Below, piece by piece: positions 36,958 through 45,695 of a DNA stretch of 64,000 bases. The stretch spans positions 62,001-126,000 of the forward strand of contig NZ_JAILYH010000017.1 of NCBI RefSeq assembly GCF_019793435.1, written 5' to 3'. Source of the stretch: Rhizobium redzepovicii. GTDB taxonomy: Bacteria > Pseudomonadota > Alphaproteobacteria > Rhizobiales > Rhizobiaceae. The translations under genes were made by a program, and so were the position numbers. Within the stretch, counting starts at the first letter, position 1. Each line of letters starts with the position of its first letter. Under the pieces are notes generated by a model that was not told where the DNA came from, made no database searches, and worked only from the letters and a program-made list of their open reading frames with translations.

Positions 36958-37851
36958 TTATCGTCGTTCTGATAGCGCGCGCAACCGGGGTAGAGCCCAG
37001 TCGACAAACGCGCGTACCTTCAGCGCCAGAATCCCCTGGCGAGCGTAAACGATATGAATAGGCTGCGGCGGTCCATCGAAATCCCGCAGGATGGGCACCA
37101 GCGCGCCCGACGCCAGCTGGTCGGGAACCTGGTAGTCGAAGAGCCGCGCGATCCCCGCTCCGCCGACGGCCGCCGCGACGCAGTTCGCCGCGGTATTCAC
37201 TTCCAGCCGGTTGCGAGGCATCGCCTCGATCGGCTTTCCCTCAACGTCGAATGTCCAGAAGAATGCCGGCTTGTTGAAGAAGATCCCGTCGCGATCGACG
37301 AGATCGCCTGGGCGCTGAGGTTCGCCATGCCGCGCGAGATAGGCAGGGCTCGCGCAGGTCAGCAGGCGGAATTCGCCGGTTTTGACCGCATGGAGGGAAC
37401 TGTCGGCAAGGTCGCCGAGACGGATCGCGATATCCACCAGCTCGGACACAAGATCAACCGTGCGGTCGAGCGACAGGAGCTTCAGCGACACCTCCGGATA
37501 TTTGTCCATGAAGCTCAGCGCGACGGGCAGCACATACCGGCTCCCATATTCGATCGGCATCGTGATCGTGAGCGCGCCTCTGGGCGTCTGGTATTCGCCC
37601 GACGCCCTTCGCTCCGCCTCATCGAGATCCGCAATGATCTTTCGGGCGGCGTCGACATAGTCGCGGCCGGCGTCGGTGAGCTGAAGATTGCGGCTGGTGC
37701 GGACGATGAGGTTTGCGCCGAGATGGCGTTCAAGCTCGGCCACCTTGCGGCTGACGCTGGGCAAAGGCGCGTTCAGCCGCCTGCTGCCGGCCGAGATGCT
37801 TCCGGCGTCGACAACGGCCAGCAATATGCGCATCGCTTCGAGACGATCCAT
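36958..37851 (-). CDS. LysR-family regulator
   Basis: Encodes 297 residues. The ATG at 37851 gives MDRLEAMRILLAVVDAGSIS, the standard LysR helix-turn-helix, continuing into LPSVSRKVAELERHLGANLI; a GTG two codons upstream is possible. The effector domain begins GALTITMPIEYGSRYVLP. It is convergent with the alpha/beta hydrolase gene, so it does not share a promoter with it. Its target may be the hydrolase pair or an unlinked locus. Confidence 0.9.
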   Translation of the reverse strand: MDRLEAMRILLAVVDAGSISAGSRRLNAPLPSVSRKVAELERHLGANLIVRTSRNLQLTDAGRDYVDAARKIIADLDEAERRASGEYQTPRGALTITMPIEYGSRYVLPVALSFMDKYPEVSLKLLSLDRTVDLVSELVDIAIRLGDLADSSLHAVKTGEFRLLTCASPAYLARHGEPQRPGDLVDRDGIFFNKPAFFWTFDVEGKPIEAMPRNRLEVNTAANCVAAAVGGAGIARLFDYQVPDQLASGALVPILRDFDGPPQPIHIVYARQGILALKVRAFVDWALPRLRALSERR

Positions 37852-37929
37852 TGGCACCCGACCGTAAGATATCGCTTCTGCTCATCATCGGCCGGCAGAC
37901 TATGACGTTGCCCAGAACCGCAGGCAATC

Positions 37930-38622
37930 CTAATCCAGCAGCCTGCGTATGGCCATGATCCCCTTTGCAGCATCCGACCAGGATTGACGCCAGATCAAAA
38001 CGCCGACGCTGAGGATGGCTGCGACAATGAAGGGGATCGGCCCGATGAACCAGAAGGCGGCAGCGACGGTGAAGTAGTAGGATCGGACGCCGACGCTGAA
38101 CGAGCGAAGAGCCGGGTTCAAGACCAGAGTGAGCGCGTTTGTCCAGCTGACGATGTCCCTGTCTTCATCGCGCGACGGACTCGCCCCGATCGCCGCAAGG
38201 CAATAGTTGATCTGTCGGACCGCCCATATGAAATCGGACAGGCCGCGCAGCAGCGTCGCCATGATCAGGAGCACCTTGCACTGGAAGAACCAGGCGGGAT
38301 CCTGCGCCGCAAACAGCGCGATCAGCCCGCCGCCCGATCCATAATTCGGCTCCATGAACAGCGCACCGCTGAGCCCGACGATGACGATGAGGTTGGCAGA
38401 TCCGAAGAAGGATGCCGAATTGATCGTATGCCCGAGGATCGCCGCGTCGCCGATGAAGTTATTGTCTCGGGTCAGCACCTCGCGCATCCAGGCCGCGCGA
38501 ATGCGCACCATGTCGACGGAAAGGCTGTCGTTTCGCCGCGGCCACCCTATTGCCATCAAAGGCTCGAGTGCCACCCAGACGAGAAGGAAGAATACGATCG
38601 CCGCGACGTTCAAAAAATCCAT
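37930..38622 (-). CDS. DUF599-family membrane protein
   Basis: Encodes 230 residues from the ATG at 38622, preceded by GGGGGA. Four to five membrane segments are visible: one at the extreme N terminus (FLNVAAIVFFLLVWVALEPL), others around SANLIVIVGLSGALF, FFQCKVLLIMATLLRGLSD and a C-terminal pair. The combination WMREVLTRDNNFIGDAAILG is typical of the DUF599 family. Function unknown. It is divergent from the PAS-domain gene. Confidence 0.8.
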   Translation of the reverse strand: MDFLNVAAIVFFLLVWVALEPLMAIGWPRRNDSLSVDMVRIRAAWMREVLTRDNNFIGDAAILGHTINSASFFGSANLIVIVGLSGALFMEPNYGSGGGLIALFAAQDPAWFFQCKVLLIMATLLRGLSDFIWAVRQINYCLAAIGASPSRDEDRDIVSWTNALTLVLNPALRSFSVGVRSYYFTVAAAFWFIGPIPFIVAAILSVGVLIWRQSWSDAAKGIMAIRRLLD

Positions 38623-38892
38623 GGTGTCCCCCGAATTGAATGGCGTTTTTCCGAACACTACGTCGAGCGAACGGCGGCTCCAAGCGTCAATCGCCGTCCG
38701 CGGCTTCCTTTGGTGCGCAAGGGCGGGAGGCCGCTACCGGCTGCGCGTCGCGAGCTTGTACGGCGGTCTCAAGCCGCATGCACGAGCAAGATTGGAAACG
38801 TCGATATTGCGTCCCATTGAAAGGCGACTAAGATTGGGTGTCACCAGCCGCGTGACGTGGTCAACCGGCAGGTCAGACTTGGGGATACGGGA

Positions 38893-39381
38893 ATGGACCT
38901 TGCCGAAGAGCCTGGCATCTTCACGTGGGACTTGGCGACCGACACGGTTTACGCGGATTCGGCACTAGCGAACCTCTTTGGGCTTGATCCGGAGCAGACC
39001 ATCGCGGGGCTGCCGATCATAAAATATCTCGACAGGATTCATCCGGACGACAAGCCATCCGTGGCCAAGGCGATTTCAGACTCGGTGGTGACAGGAGATC
39101 CCTACCGCCATGACTATCGGGTATTTGATCGAAGCGGACAAATCGTAGCCGTGGCCGCCTTCGGCCGCTGCTTCAGGGATGCAGCCGGAAACCCATCGCA
39201 CTATGCGGGCATCGTCTTTCGGACGAATGATCAAAGCCAGCAAGACGAATTGTCTGCGCATTGCAGCGCGGCGCTCAAAATTGCGAGGTCATCCGGGCTG
39301 CAGGCGACGGCCGACGCGCTTGAGGCGATTCTGAAAGAGCTTGCGACGCCGATGGCTTCCGGCATCGCGCCGCTTCATTGA
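38893..39381 (+). CDS. Single PAS-domain protein
   Basis: Encodes 162 residues. The ATG at 38893 is chosen because GGGGATACGGGA precedes it. Residues 5-120 form a PAS_3 fold (IFTWDLATDTVYADSALANL; DRIHPDDKPSV; HYAGIVFRT). The C-terminal 40 residues form a helix. No output domain is attached, so it may act by binding a partner kinase or cyclase. Similar single-domain PAS proteins are common in rhizobia and mostly uncharacterised. It lies next to the stress-gene group at 39.4-41.5 kb. Confidence 0.78.
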   Translation: MDLAEEPGIFTWDLATDTVYADSALANLFGLDPEQTIAGLPIIKYLDRIHPDDKPSVAKAISDSVVTGDPYRHDYRVFDRSGQIVAVAAFGRCFRDAAGNPSHYAGIVFRTNDQSQQDELSAHCSAALKIARSSGLQATADALEAILKELATPMASGIAPLH

Positions 39382-39440
39382 TTTTCTTCGACGCATCGAG
39401 CGACGCGCCTGCCCTTGTGCAGCGATTCAAAGCTCGCCGG

Positions 39441-39818
39441 TCAACGCCATCTCGCCTCGGAGAGATGACTGGGAAATCCGGCAAGCATGACCCCCAGCGG
39501 CACATTTCGAACCAGCCTGGCTGCAATGAAGGTTGCGCAGATCGCTGCGGCAAGCTTCGCCCAGGGATAGCTGCCAAGTTGGACATGGGCGTTTGCATCA
39601 ACCGATGTGGCCTTTGCCTTCAGCGCCGCCTCCGCGTCCTCGCGCAGCATGCCTATCCGAGCCTTCAGCAGCCTGAGTTCCTGCTGCAGGCCGCTCAAAT
39701 CTTCGTCGACTTTTTCACGCGTGCTTACAACGGCGGCATCGGCAAAAGGCGGTTCACCTTCGGCGATCAGTTCATCGGGGTCAGGAAGGCGGCCGTCGCG
39801 ATTGATGGATGATTGCAT
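39441..39818 (-). CDS. Small coiled-coil membrane-anchored protein
   Basis: Encodes 125 residues from the ATG at 39818, where GAGG sits 8 bases upstream. A polar N terminus with many acidic residues is followed by a coiled coil (EDLSGLQQELRLLKARIGML, about 43-70). One hydrophobic stretch (WAKLAAAICATFIAARLV) lies near the C terminus. The layout resembles ElaB/DUF883-like or DUF3618-like stress proteins without clear identity. It follows the YflT-like gene on the same strand after an 80-base gap and may share its transcript and stress promoter. Confidence 0.6.
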   Translation of the reverse strand: MQSSINRDGRLPDPDELIAEGEPPFADAAVVSTREKVDEDLSGLQQELRLLKARIGMLREDAEAALKAKATSVDANAHVQLGSYPWAKLAAAICATFIAARLVRNVPLGVMLAGFPSHLSEARWR

Positions 39819-39897
39819 GGACATATCCTCAAATAAAGAAGCGGGATGAGATGAAGGCCCGGCATCGCGGCCGCGCCTTCCAATGCAGGTCAGAGGA

Positions 39898-40557
39898 TCA
39901 GTGGTCGCGCCGGAAACCCTGGCTTTGCTGCGATCCGCCCTGCGACTGGTTCTGCGATTGGCGATTGGCATCGTCCGACGGCGTGGGGGCGCTATAAGTG
40001 TAGGCACGCACCTTGGCGCTTCCATGCACGGTGTCGCGCGTCGCTACGGGGCGCGTATCGTCGAATGCACTCTCGGACACGGCGAGGTCTTCCGATGCTT
40101 TGCCGCCGGAGGGTTTGCCGGCAAAACCGGTATTGGACGCGCCTTGTTGCCTGTCTTCCAGCGACCAGAGGTCCGCCCGCTCGTCCATGTCTATGCTGCC
40201 CTCGTCGTCCAGAATATCGTGGACGGTCTCATAGAGCGCGTCATCGATATCGTTGACCTGAACGAGGAAGCCGCCTCGCCGCAACCCCTCTGCGTAGACC
40301 GCACGATCCTCGTCGGGAAAGAAGAAGTCGGCCAGCGCGTCGAAGAAGCCGCCGCGGTCGTCGCTCATGGCGCCGGCGGTTTTTTCGTCCGCCTCGTAGC
40401 CTGGCATCAACCTTATTCTCGCAACCGGCACGCCCGCGTCTTCAAGACGGGAGACGGCGGATTCGGCTTGCGATCGGTTGTCGAAAAATGCGGTGAGGCT
40501 GCTGCCCCCTGTCGGGCCGGAGAAGGCTGGATTGGTATCGTGGTAAATGCTGCTCAC
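39898..40557 (-). CDS. General stress protein with YflT (GSP17M)-like domain
   Basis: Encodes 219 residues from a GTG at 40557, selected because GAGAGGAG precedes it. The N-terminal part (LTAFFDNRSQAESAVSRLED) matches the YflT/general-stress-protein-17M domain of Bacillus. The middle is acidic and the C-terminal 70 residues are low-complexity, ending in a Gln/Ser-rich tail (SQNQSQGGSQQSQGFRRDH). An EcfG-like promoter (GGAAC-N16-TGTT) lies upstream on the minus strand. Biochemical role unknown; context says stress response. Confidence 0.75.
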   Translation of the reverse strand: MSSIYHDTNPAFSGPTGGSSLTAFFDNRSQAESAVSRLEDAGVPVARIRLMPGYEADEKTAGAMSDDRGGFFDALADFFFPDEDRAVYAEGLRRGGFLVQVNDIDDALYETVHDILDDEGSIDMDERADLWSLEDRQQGASNTGFAGKPSGGKASEDLAVSESAFDDTRPVATRDTVHGSAKVRAYTYSAPTPSDDANRQSQNQSQGGSQQSQGFRRDH

Positions 40558-40622
40558 GGGAAATCTCCTCTCGATGCATAGACCCACGCCGCGGATCCGG
40601 CGGCTGGTTTCCTGATCAGAAA

Positions 40623-40647
40623 AACAGGTGGGCGAATGGAATGTTCC
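40623..40647 (-). promoter_or_regulatory. EcfG-like stress promoter (GGAAC-N16-TGTT)
   Basis: On the minus strand, GGAAC (40647-40643) and TGTT (40626-40623) are 16 bases apart. Only the first base of the -10 element differs from CGTT. It points at the YflT-like gene, whose GTG is 65 bases away. Confidence 0.6.
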
Positions 40648-40728
40648 AAGCCAATGCGTGGGCAGGCGATAGCGGCTTCAGTCGCACCGGCCGCCCCCCA
40701 CATTGGCGGCTCACCGATATCAAAATGA

Positions 40729-40754
40729 GGAACGGTTTGGCATCGAGGATCGTT
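40729..40754 (+). promoter_or_regulatory. EcfG-type general stress promoter (GGAAC-N17-CGTT)
   Basis: GGAAC at 40729-40733 and CGTT at 40751-40754 match the consensus exactly with a 17-base spacer. It reads into the TerC-like gene starting 92 bases downstream, back to back with the minus-strand stress promoter at 40623-40647. Confidence 0.75.
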
Positions 40755-40846
40755 GTCCCGCGCCACCGCAATTCAAGGCGCTCTAGCGGTTGACGTCAAA
40801 CCGTCGAGACGCTAGCACGGCTTTTGACGCATTGGGGATATTTCAT

Positions 40847-41455
40847 ATGGACATCTTTACGGCAGCCGGTCTAACGGCTTTGCTGCAGGTCATTGCTATC
40901 GACCTCGTTCTTGCCGGCGACAACGCCGTGGTTATCGGTCTCGCTGCTGCCGGGCTTGAGGCCACGCAGCGCCGAAAGGCGATCATCGTCGGCATAGCAG
41001 CCGCGACCGTCCTGCGTATTCTCTTTGCCAGCGTTGCCGTCTATCTCTTGGCGATCGTCGGCCTGCTGCTGGCCGGCGGACTTCTGCTCCTCTGGGTCTG
41101 CTGGAAGATGTGGCGCGAGCTTCGCGCCGGCCATGGCGACAACCATGACGCGGCGGGCGCCGAGGGGGCGCCGAAAAAGACCTTTTTCCAGGCGGCGACC
41201 CAGATCGTCATTGCCGACGTCTCCATGTCGCTCGACAACGTGCTCGCCGTTGCCGGGGCGGCGCGCGAACACCCAAGCGTGCTGATCATCGGCCTTGCCC
41301 TGTCGATCGCGCTGATGGGCATCGCCGCCAATCTGATCGCCCGGTTGCTCAACAACCATCGCTGGATCGCCTATGTCGGCTTGCTGATCATCCTCTACGT
41401 TTCGCTCGACATGATCTATCGCGGCGCCGTCGAGATTATGCCCTACATGCAGTGA
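40847..41455 (+). CDS. TerC-family membrane protein (YjbE-like)
   Basis: Encodes 202 residues with about seven membrane segments. Start at the ATG at 40847 (MDIFTAAGLTALLQVIAI). The family motif DLVLAGDNAVVIG is followed in the second half by the inverted counterpart DVSMSLDNVLAVAGA; these acidic helices are proposed to bind metal ions. Bacterial YjbE/YkoY proteins are linked to manganese export and metal homeostasis. An exact EcfG promoter upstream suggests induction under general stress. Confidence 0.85.
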   Translation: MDIFTAAGLTALLQVIAIDLVLAGDNAVVIGLAAAGLEATQRRKAIIVGIAAATVLRILFASVAVYLLAIVGLLLAGGLLLLWVCWKMWRELRAGHGDNHDAAGAEGAPKKTFFQAATQIVIADVSMSLDNVLAVAGAAREHPSVLIIGLALSIALMGIAANLIARLLNNHRWIAYVGLLIILYVSLDMIYRGAVEIMPYMQ

Positions 41456-41485
41456 TTTCAGGCTCGATTGTCTTTGTGGTCAGGC

Positions 41486-42310
41486 TTAAGCCCCGATCCT
41501 GACTTCGGTTTCGAAACTCATCTGATCATAGGCCGGGACCACATGGTCCGGCGTCTCGGCCATCACAACGTCATAATCGAGCGGCGTGTGCATATGGGTG
41601 AGGATCGCCCGTCTCGGCTTTAGCCGGCCAATCCAGTCGAGCGACTGTTCCAGCGACAAATGGCTCGGATGGTAGGTATATTGCAGCGCGTCGATGATCA
41701 GCACGTCGAGATTTTGAAGCTTGTCGACGGTCTGGGGCGGGAAGTCGCTGATATCACTGCAATAGGCCACATCGCCGATCCGAAAGCCGAGCGAGTGGAT
41801 ATCGCCATGCTGCTGAATATGCGGATGAAACCGTATCTTGCCGCCGGGGCCGCGGACTTCGACGGGTTCGTCGAGGTTTTCGATGACAACCGGCAGCACG
41901 ATGGGCGGATAGTTGCTGCCCGGCGGCGTTTCCAGGCAATAGCCGAAGGCTTCGCGCAGCCTGTCCATCGTATATTGGTCGGCAAAGATCGGCACCCGCC
42001 GGCGCGTATTGTGAAAATAGCCGCGCAGATCGTCGATGCCATGAATATGGTCCGCGTGCGGATGGCTGTAGAGCACGGCATCGACATGGTCGGCCCCTGC
42101 CCTGATCATCTGCTCGCGAAAATCCGGTCCGGTATCGATAACGACGGTGGTGACACCGCCATCCGGCGCAAATTGCTGCACCATGAAAGCGGCGCGTGTG
42201 CGCCGGTTCTTCGGATTGTCTGGATTGCAGGCGCCCCAGTCGCCGGTAATGCGTGGCACGCCGGGTGACGACGAACAGCCGAGAATGGTGAAGCGCCGCC
42301 GGTAGAGCAC
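41486..42310 (-). CDS. MBL-fold metallohydrolase (PhnP / YycJ-like)
   Basis: Encodes 274 residues from a GTG at 42310 (VLYRRRFTILGCSSSPGVPR), which stands 4 bases after the TatD stop. The beta-lactamase-fold zinc motif HPHADHIHG is present, with further ligands in YCSDISD and THMHTPLDYD. It belongs to the PhnP/YycJ-type phosphodiesterase branch. It is the last gene of the metG-tatD-MBL unit, an order well conserved in Rhizobiales. The substrate may be a cyclic phosphate or nucleic acid. Confidence 0.88.
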   Translation of the reverse strand: MLYRRRFTILGCSSSPGVPRITGDWGACNPDNPKNRRTRAAFMVQQFAPDGGVTTVVIDTGPDFREQMIRAGADHVDAVLYSHPHADHIHGIDDLRGYFHNTRRRVPIFADQYTMDRLREAFGYCLETPPGSNYPPIVLPVVIENLDEPVEVRGPGGKIRFHPHIQQHGDIHSLGFRIGDVAYCSDISDFPPQTVDKLQNLDVLIIDALQYTYHPSHLSLEQSLDWIGRLKPRRAILTHMHTPLDYDVVMAETPDHVVPAYDQMSFETEVRIGA

Positions 42311-42314
42311 CCTC

Positions 42315-43097
42315 TCAGATCCTCGGCATTTTCGAAAACAGCCGGAAAGCGTTCTCCGTCGTGATCCGTGCGACCTCCGCGTAGGAGAGGCCGATCGTCT
42401 CGGCGAGCACCTCGGCCGTGTTGACGACATAGGACGGTTCGTTGCGCTTGCCGCGCCAGCGCTTCGGCGCCAGATACGGCGCATCCGTTTCAACGAGCAG
42501 CCGATCCTGCGGGATCGTCTTGGCGATCTCGCGCAGCTCTTCCGATTTCGGGAAGGTCAGGATGCCCGAAAAGGAGACATAGCCGCCGAGTTCGACGCCG
42601 ATGCGCGCCAGTTCCGGACCTGCCGAGAAGCAGTGCAGGATGAAGGGGAAAGCCCCCTTCCCCGTTTCCTCGGTCAGGATCGCGGCCATGTCCTCATCGG
42701 CGCTACGGCTGTGGATGACGAGTGGCAGCTGTGTGGCCCGCGCCGCCGCGATATGGCGGCGAAAACCGGTCTGCTGGTCCTCGGGCTTCTGCGTATCGTA
42801 GAAATAATCGAGGCCCGCCTCACCGATCGCCACCACCTTCTCATGGGCGTTGGCAAGGCGCACCAGCTCTTCCGTCTGGATATCCAGCTCTTCGTCGGCA
42901 TTGTTCGGATGCGTGCCGACCGAGCAGAACACCGAAGGATATTTCTCGGTGATAGCAAGCAGCCGGTCGAGCTTGCGCACCCGCGTCGAAATCGTCACCA
43001 TCTGCTTGACGCCCGCCTGATGGGCGCGCGTAACGATCTCGTCGCGCTCCGCCTCGAAGTCGGCGAAATCCAGATGGCAATGCGTATCGATCAGCAC
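42315..43097 (-). CDS. tatD: TatD-family metal-dependent hydrolase (DNase)
   Basis: Encodes 260 residues from the GTG at 43097, 4 bases beyond the MetG stop. Metal ligands of the TIM-barrel amidohydrolase fold are all visible: DTHCHLDF at the N terminus, GEAGLDYFY, HSRSADED, HCFSAG and ETDAPYLAP. The family comprises 3'-5' exonucleases/DNases acting in oxidative damage repair; the exact substrate here is not defined. It is co-transcribed between metG and the MBL-fold gene. Confidence 0.92.
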   Translation of the reverse strand: MLIDTHCHLDFADFEAERDEIVTRAHQAGVKQMVTISTRVRKLDRLLAITEKYPSVFCSVGTHPNNADEELDIQTEELVRLANAHEKVVAIGEAGLDYFYDTQKPEDQQTGFRRHIAAARATQLPLVIHSRSADEDMAAILTEETGKGAFPFILHCFSAGPELARIGVELGGYVSFSGILTFPKSEELREIAKTIPQDRLLVETDAPYLAPKRWRGKRNEPSYVVNTAEVLAETIGLSYAEVARITTENAFRLFSKMPRI

Positions 43098-43101
43098 AGC
43101 C

Positions 43102-44652
43102 TTAAGCCTCCGGAGCCACGTAGCGCGGGAAGACCGGCGCTGGCGCTTCGAGCGGCGTTCCGGCAACCAGACGGCCGGATTCGCCAAGAGCAGCAAAATC
43201 GCGCTTGTCTGCAGGTGCCGCGACCAGATCGAGCAGCTTGACCGATGATTGAGGCATGAAGGGCTGCAGCAGGATGGCGATCTGGCGCACGACTTCCGCG
43301 GTGACGTAAAGCACAGTGCCCATCCGCGCCGGATCGGTTTTCTTCAGTGCCCAGGGCGCCTGGCCGGCGAAATAACGGTCGGTCTCGGACACGACCGCGA
43401 TGATCGAGGCAAGCGCCCGGTGGATCTGCTGCTTGCCCATGTCCTCGCGTGTGGAGGCATGCAGCGCGTCGGCCTGTGCCAGCATCGCCTTGTCCTCGTC
43501 GGTTAGCGGCCCGCATTCCGGGATCTTGCCGTCGCAGTTCTTGACGATCATCGACAGCGAGCGGCTGGCGAGGTTGCCGATGCCGTTGGCAAGATCGGAG
43601 TTGATGCGGATGCCGATCGCCTCTTCGCTATAGCTGCCGTCCTGGCCGAAGGAGACTTCGCGTAGGAAGAAGTAGCGCACCTGGTCAAGGCCGAAATGGT
43701 TCACCAGGTTGACAGGATCGACGACATTGCCGAGCGACTTCGACATTTTCTCGCCCTTGTTGAGCAGGAAGCCATGGGCGAAGACCCGCTTCGGCAGCGG
43801 CAGCTTTGCCGACATCAGGAAGGCCGGCCAGTAGACGGCATGGAAGCGAATGATGTCCTTGCCGATGATGTGCACATCGGCCGGCCAGTATTTCGCCCGC
43901 GTGCCGTTCCTGTCCTCGATATAGCCTGTGGCGGTGATGTAGTTGGTCAGCGCGTCGACCCAGACATACATGACATGGGCGGGATCGTTCGGCACCTTGA
44001 TGCCCCAGTCAAAGGTCGTGCGCGAGACTGAGAGATCCTTGAGGCCCGATTTGACGAAGGAGATCACCTCGTTGCGGCGCTCGGCCGGGCCGATGAAATC
44101 GGGGTTCGCCTCGTAATGGGCGAGCAGCTTCTCCTGGTATTCGGAGAGCTTGAAGAAATAGCTCGCCTCCTCCACCCATTCGACGGGCGTGCCCTGCGGG
44201 CCGTAGCGCACGCCGTCGGCGCGCAGCTCCGTCTCGTTTTCCTGGTAATAGGCCTCGTCGCGCACCGAATACCAGCCGGCATAGCTATCCTTGTAGATGT
44301 CGCCATTCTCGGCCATCAGGTTCCAGATGTTGCGCGACGTCTCGTGATGGCGTTCCTGCGTGGTGCGGATGAAGTCGTCATTCGAAGCGTTGAGCAGCTT
44401 GGCCATCGCCTGGAATTCACCGGAGTTGCGGTCGGCAAGCGCCTGAGCGGTAATCCCCTCGGCGCGCGCCGTCTGCTGCATCTTCTGGCCGTGTTCGTCT
44501 GTGCCGGTCAGGAAGAACACGTCCCTGCCATCCAGGCGCTGGTAGCGCGCCATCGCATCCGTCGCGATCAGCTCATAGGCATGGCCGATATGCGGCTTGC
44601 CGTTGGGATAGGAAATCGCGGTGGTGATGTAGAAGGGTGTCTTGTCTGTCAT
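43102..44652 (-). CDS. metG: Methionyl-tRNA synthetase
   Basis: Encodes 516 residues from the ATG at 44652 (an ATG three codons upstream is possible). It charges tRNA-Met with methionine. Class I signatures are clear: HIGH (KPHIGHAYELIATD) and KMSKS (GEKMSKSLGN). The anticodon-binding helical domain follows. The C-terminal dimerisation/tRNA-binding domain found in E. coli MetG is absent, as is normal for the short alphaproteobacterial form. First gene of the metG-tatD-MBL unit. Confidence 0.96.
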   Translation of the reverse strand: MTDKTPFYITTAISYPNGKPHIGHAYELIATDAMARYQRLDGRDVFFLTGTDEHGQKMQQTARAEGITAQALADRNSGEFQAMAKLLNASNDDFIRTTQERHHETSRNIWNLMAENGDIYKDSYAGWYSVRDEAYYQENETELRADGVRYGPQGTPVEWVEEASYFFKLSEYQEKLLAHYEANPDFIGPAERRNEVISFVKSGLKDLSVSRTTFDWGIKVPNDPAHVMYVWVDALTNYITATGYIEDRNGTRAKYWPADVHIIGKDIIRFHAVYWPAFLMSAKLPLPKRVFAHGFLLNKGEKMSKSLGNVVDPVNLVNHFGLDQVRYFFLREVSFGQDGSYSEEAIGIRINSDLANGIGNLASRSLSMIVKNCDGKIPECGPLTDEDKAMLAQADALHASTREDMGKQQIHRALASIIAVVSETDRYFAGQAPWALKKTDPARMGTVLYVTAEVVRQIAILLQPFMPQSSVKLLDLVAAPADKRDFAALGESGRLVAGTPLEAPAPVFPRYVAPEA

Positions 44653-44887
44653 GGCGGCCAATGTCCGGCTTACTCTATAAAAATGGTCAGCCGCTCTTAG
44701 CGCATGTCACCGTCAAGCGAAACATCAAGTTTTGCCGCCGCCAATGATTTCCGGGACGCGGGCAGCGGTGAACTTGACTCCGCTTCTGCCGCAATCTACC
44801 CGTCATGGAAAAGAGGGCGAGGCAGAACGAAGTGCCAGTTTTCATCTATCCGGTTTGTCGTGGCCGCGCGCCGTCGGAGGCGCTTGA

Positions 44888-45676
44888 TTGACGTTCGAGC
44901 CTCTCTATTCACTTTCGGGCTTGTTTGTCGGCGCGCTCGTCGGAATCACCGGCGTTGGCGGCGGTTCACTGATGACACCGCTGCTGGTGCTGCTCTTCGG
45001 CGTCCATCCTGCGACCGCCGTCGGCACCGATCTTCTCTATGCGGCGATCACCAAGACTGCCGGCACCGCCGTCCACGGCATGCACGGGCGCGTCAATTGG
45101 AAGATCGTCGGCAGTCTCGCAATCGGCAGCGTGCCGGCCGCCCTGCTGATGCTCTGGCTGCTGGCAGGCGTCGATCGCAAAAGCATCGGTGTCACCAATA
45201 CCATCACCACGGCGCTCGGCTGGCTTCTTGTCATGACCGCGATCATGCTGGTCTTCCGAGGTCCGATACTCGAGCTGGCACGCCGCGCCATCGGCGACCG
45301 CACGCCGCCGCAGCCGAGAACCATCCTTGCCCTCACCGTCATTCTCGGATTCCTGCTCGGCGTCCTCGTCACCCTGACCTCTGTCGGTGCCGGCGCGCTG
45401 GGTGTGACGATCCTGCTCGTCCTTTATCCCAGGCTCGATGTGCGCGAGATCGTCGGTTCCGATATCGTCCATGCGGTCCCGCTGACCCTGATCGGCGGCA
45501 CGGGCTACTGGCTGATCGGCGAAATCGACTGGCCGATGCTGTTTGCCCTGCTGATCGGTTCCATCCCGGGCATTATCATCGGCAGCCTCCTGGCGCCGAA
45601 GCTGCACGAGCGCACCATCCGCATCGTCCTTGCCGCGACACTCGCCGTCGTCGCCGTCAAGCTGCTGACCGGCTGA
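44888..45676 (+). CDS. TauE/SafE-family sulfite/organosulfonate exporter
   Basis: Encodes 262 residues with about eight membrane helices. The TTG at 44888 is the start because GGAGG lies 7 bases before it. The duplicated family motif appears as GLFVGALVGITGVGGGSLM in the first half and LLGVLVTLTSVGAGALGV in the second. Members export sulfite, sulfoacetate or related anions, or import them in some cases. No sulfur genes are adjacent. Convergent with holB. Confidence 0.88.
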   Translation: MTFEPLYSLSGLFVGALVGITGVGGGSLMTPLLVLLFGVHPATAVGTDLLYAAITKTAGTAVHGMHGRVNWKIVGSLAIGSVPAALLMLWLLAGVDRKSIGVTNTITTALGWLLVMTAIMLVFRGPILELARRAIGDRTPPQPRTILALTVILGFLLGVLVTLTSVGAGALGVTILLVLYPRLDVREIVGSDIVHAVPLTLIGGTGYWLIGEIDWPMLFALLIGSIPGIIIGSLLAPKLHERTIRIVLAATLAVVAVKLLTG

Positions 45677-45695
45677 TCGGAGAACCAGGACGGAA

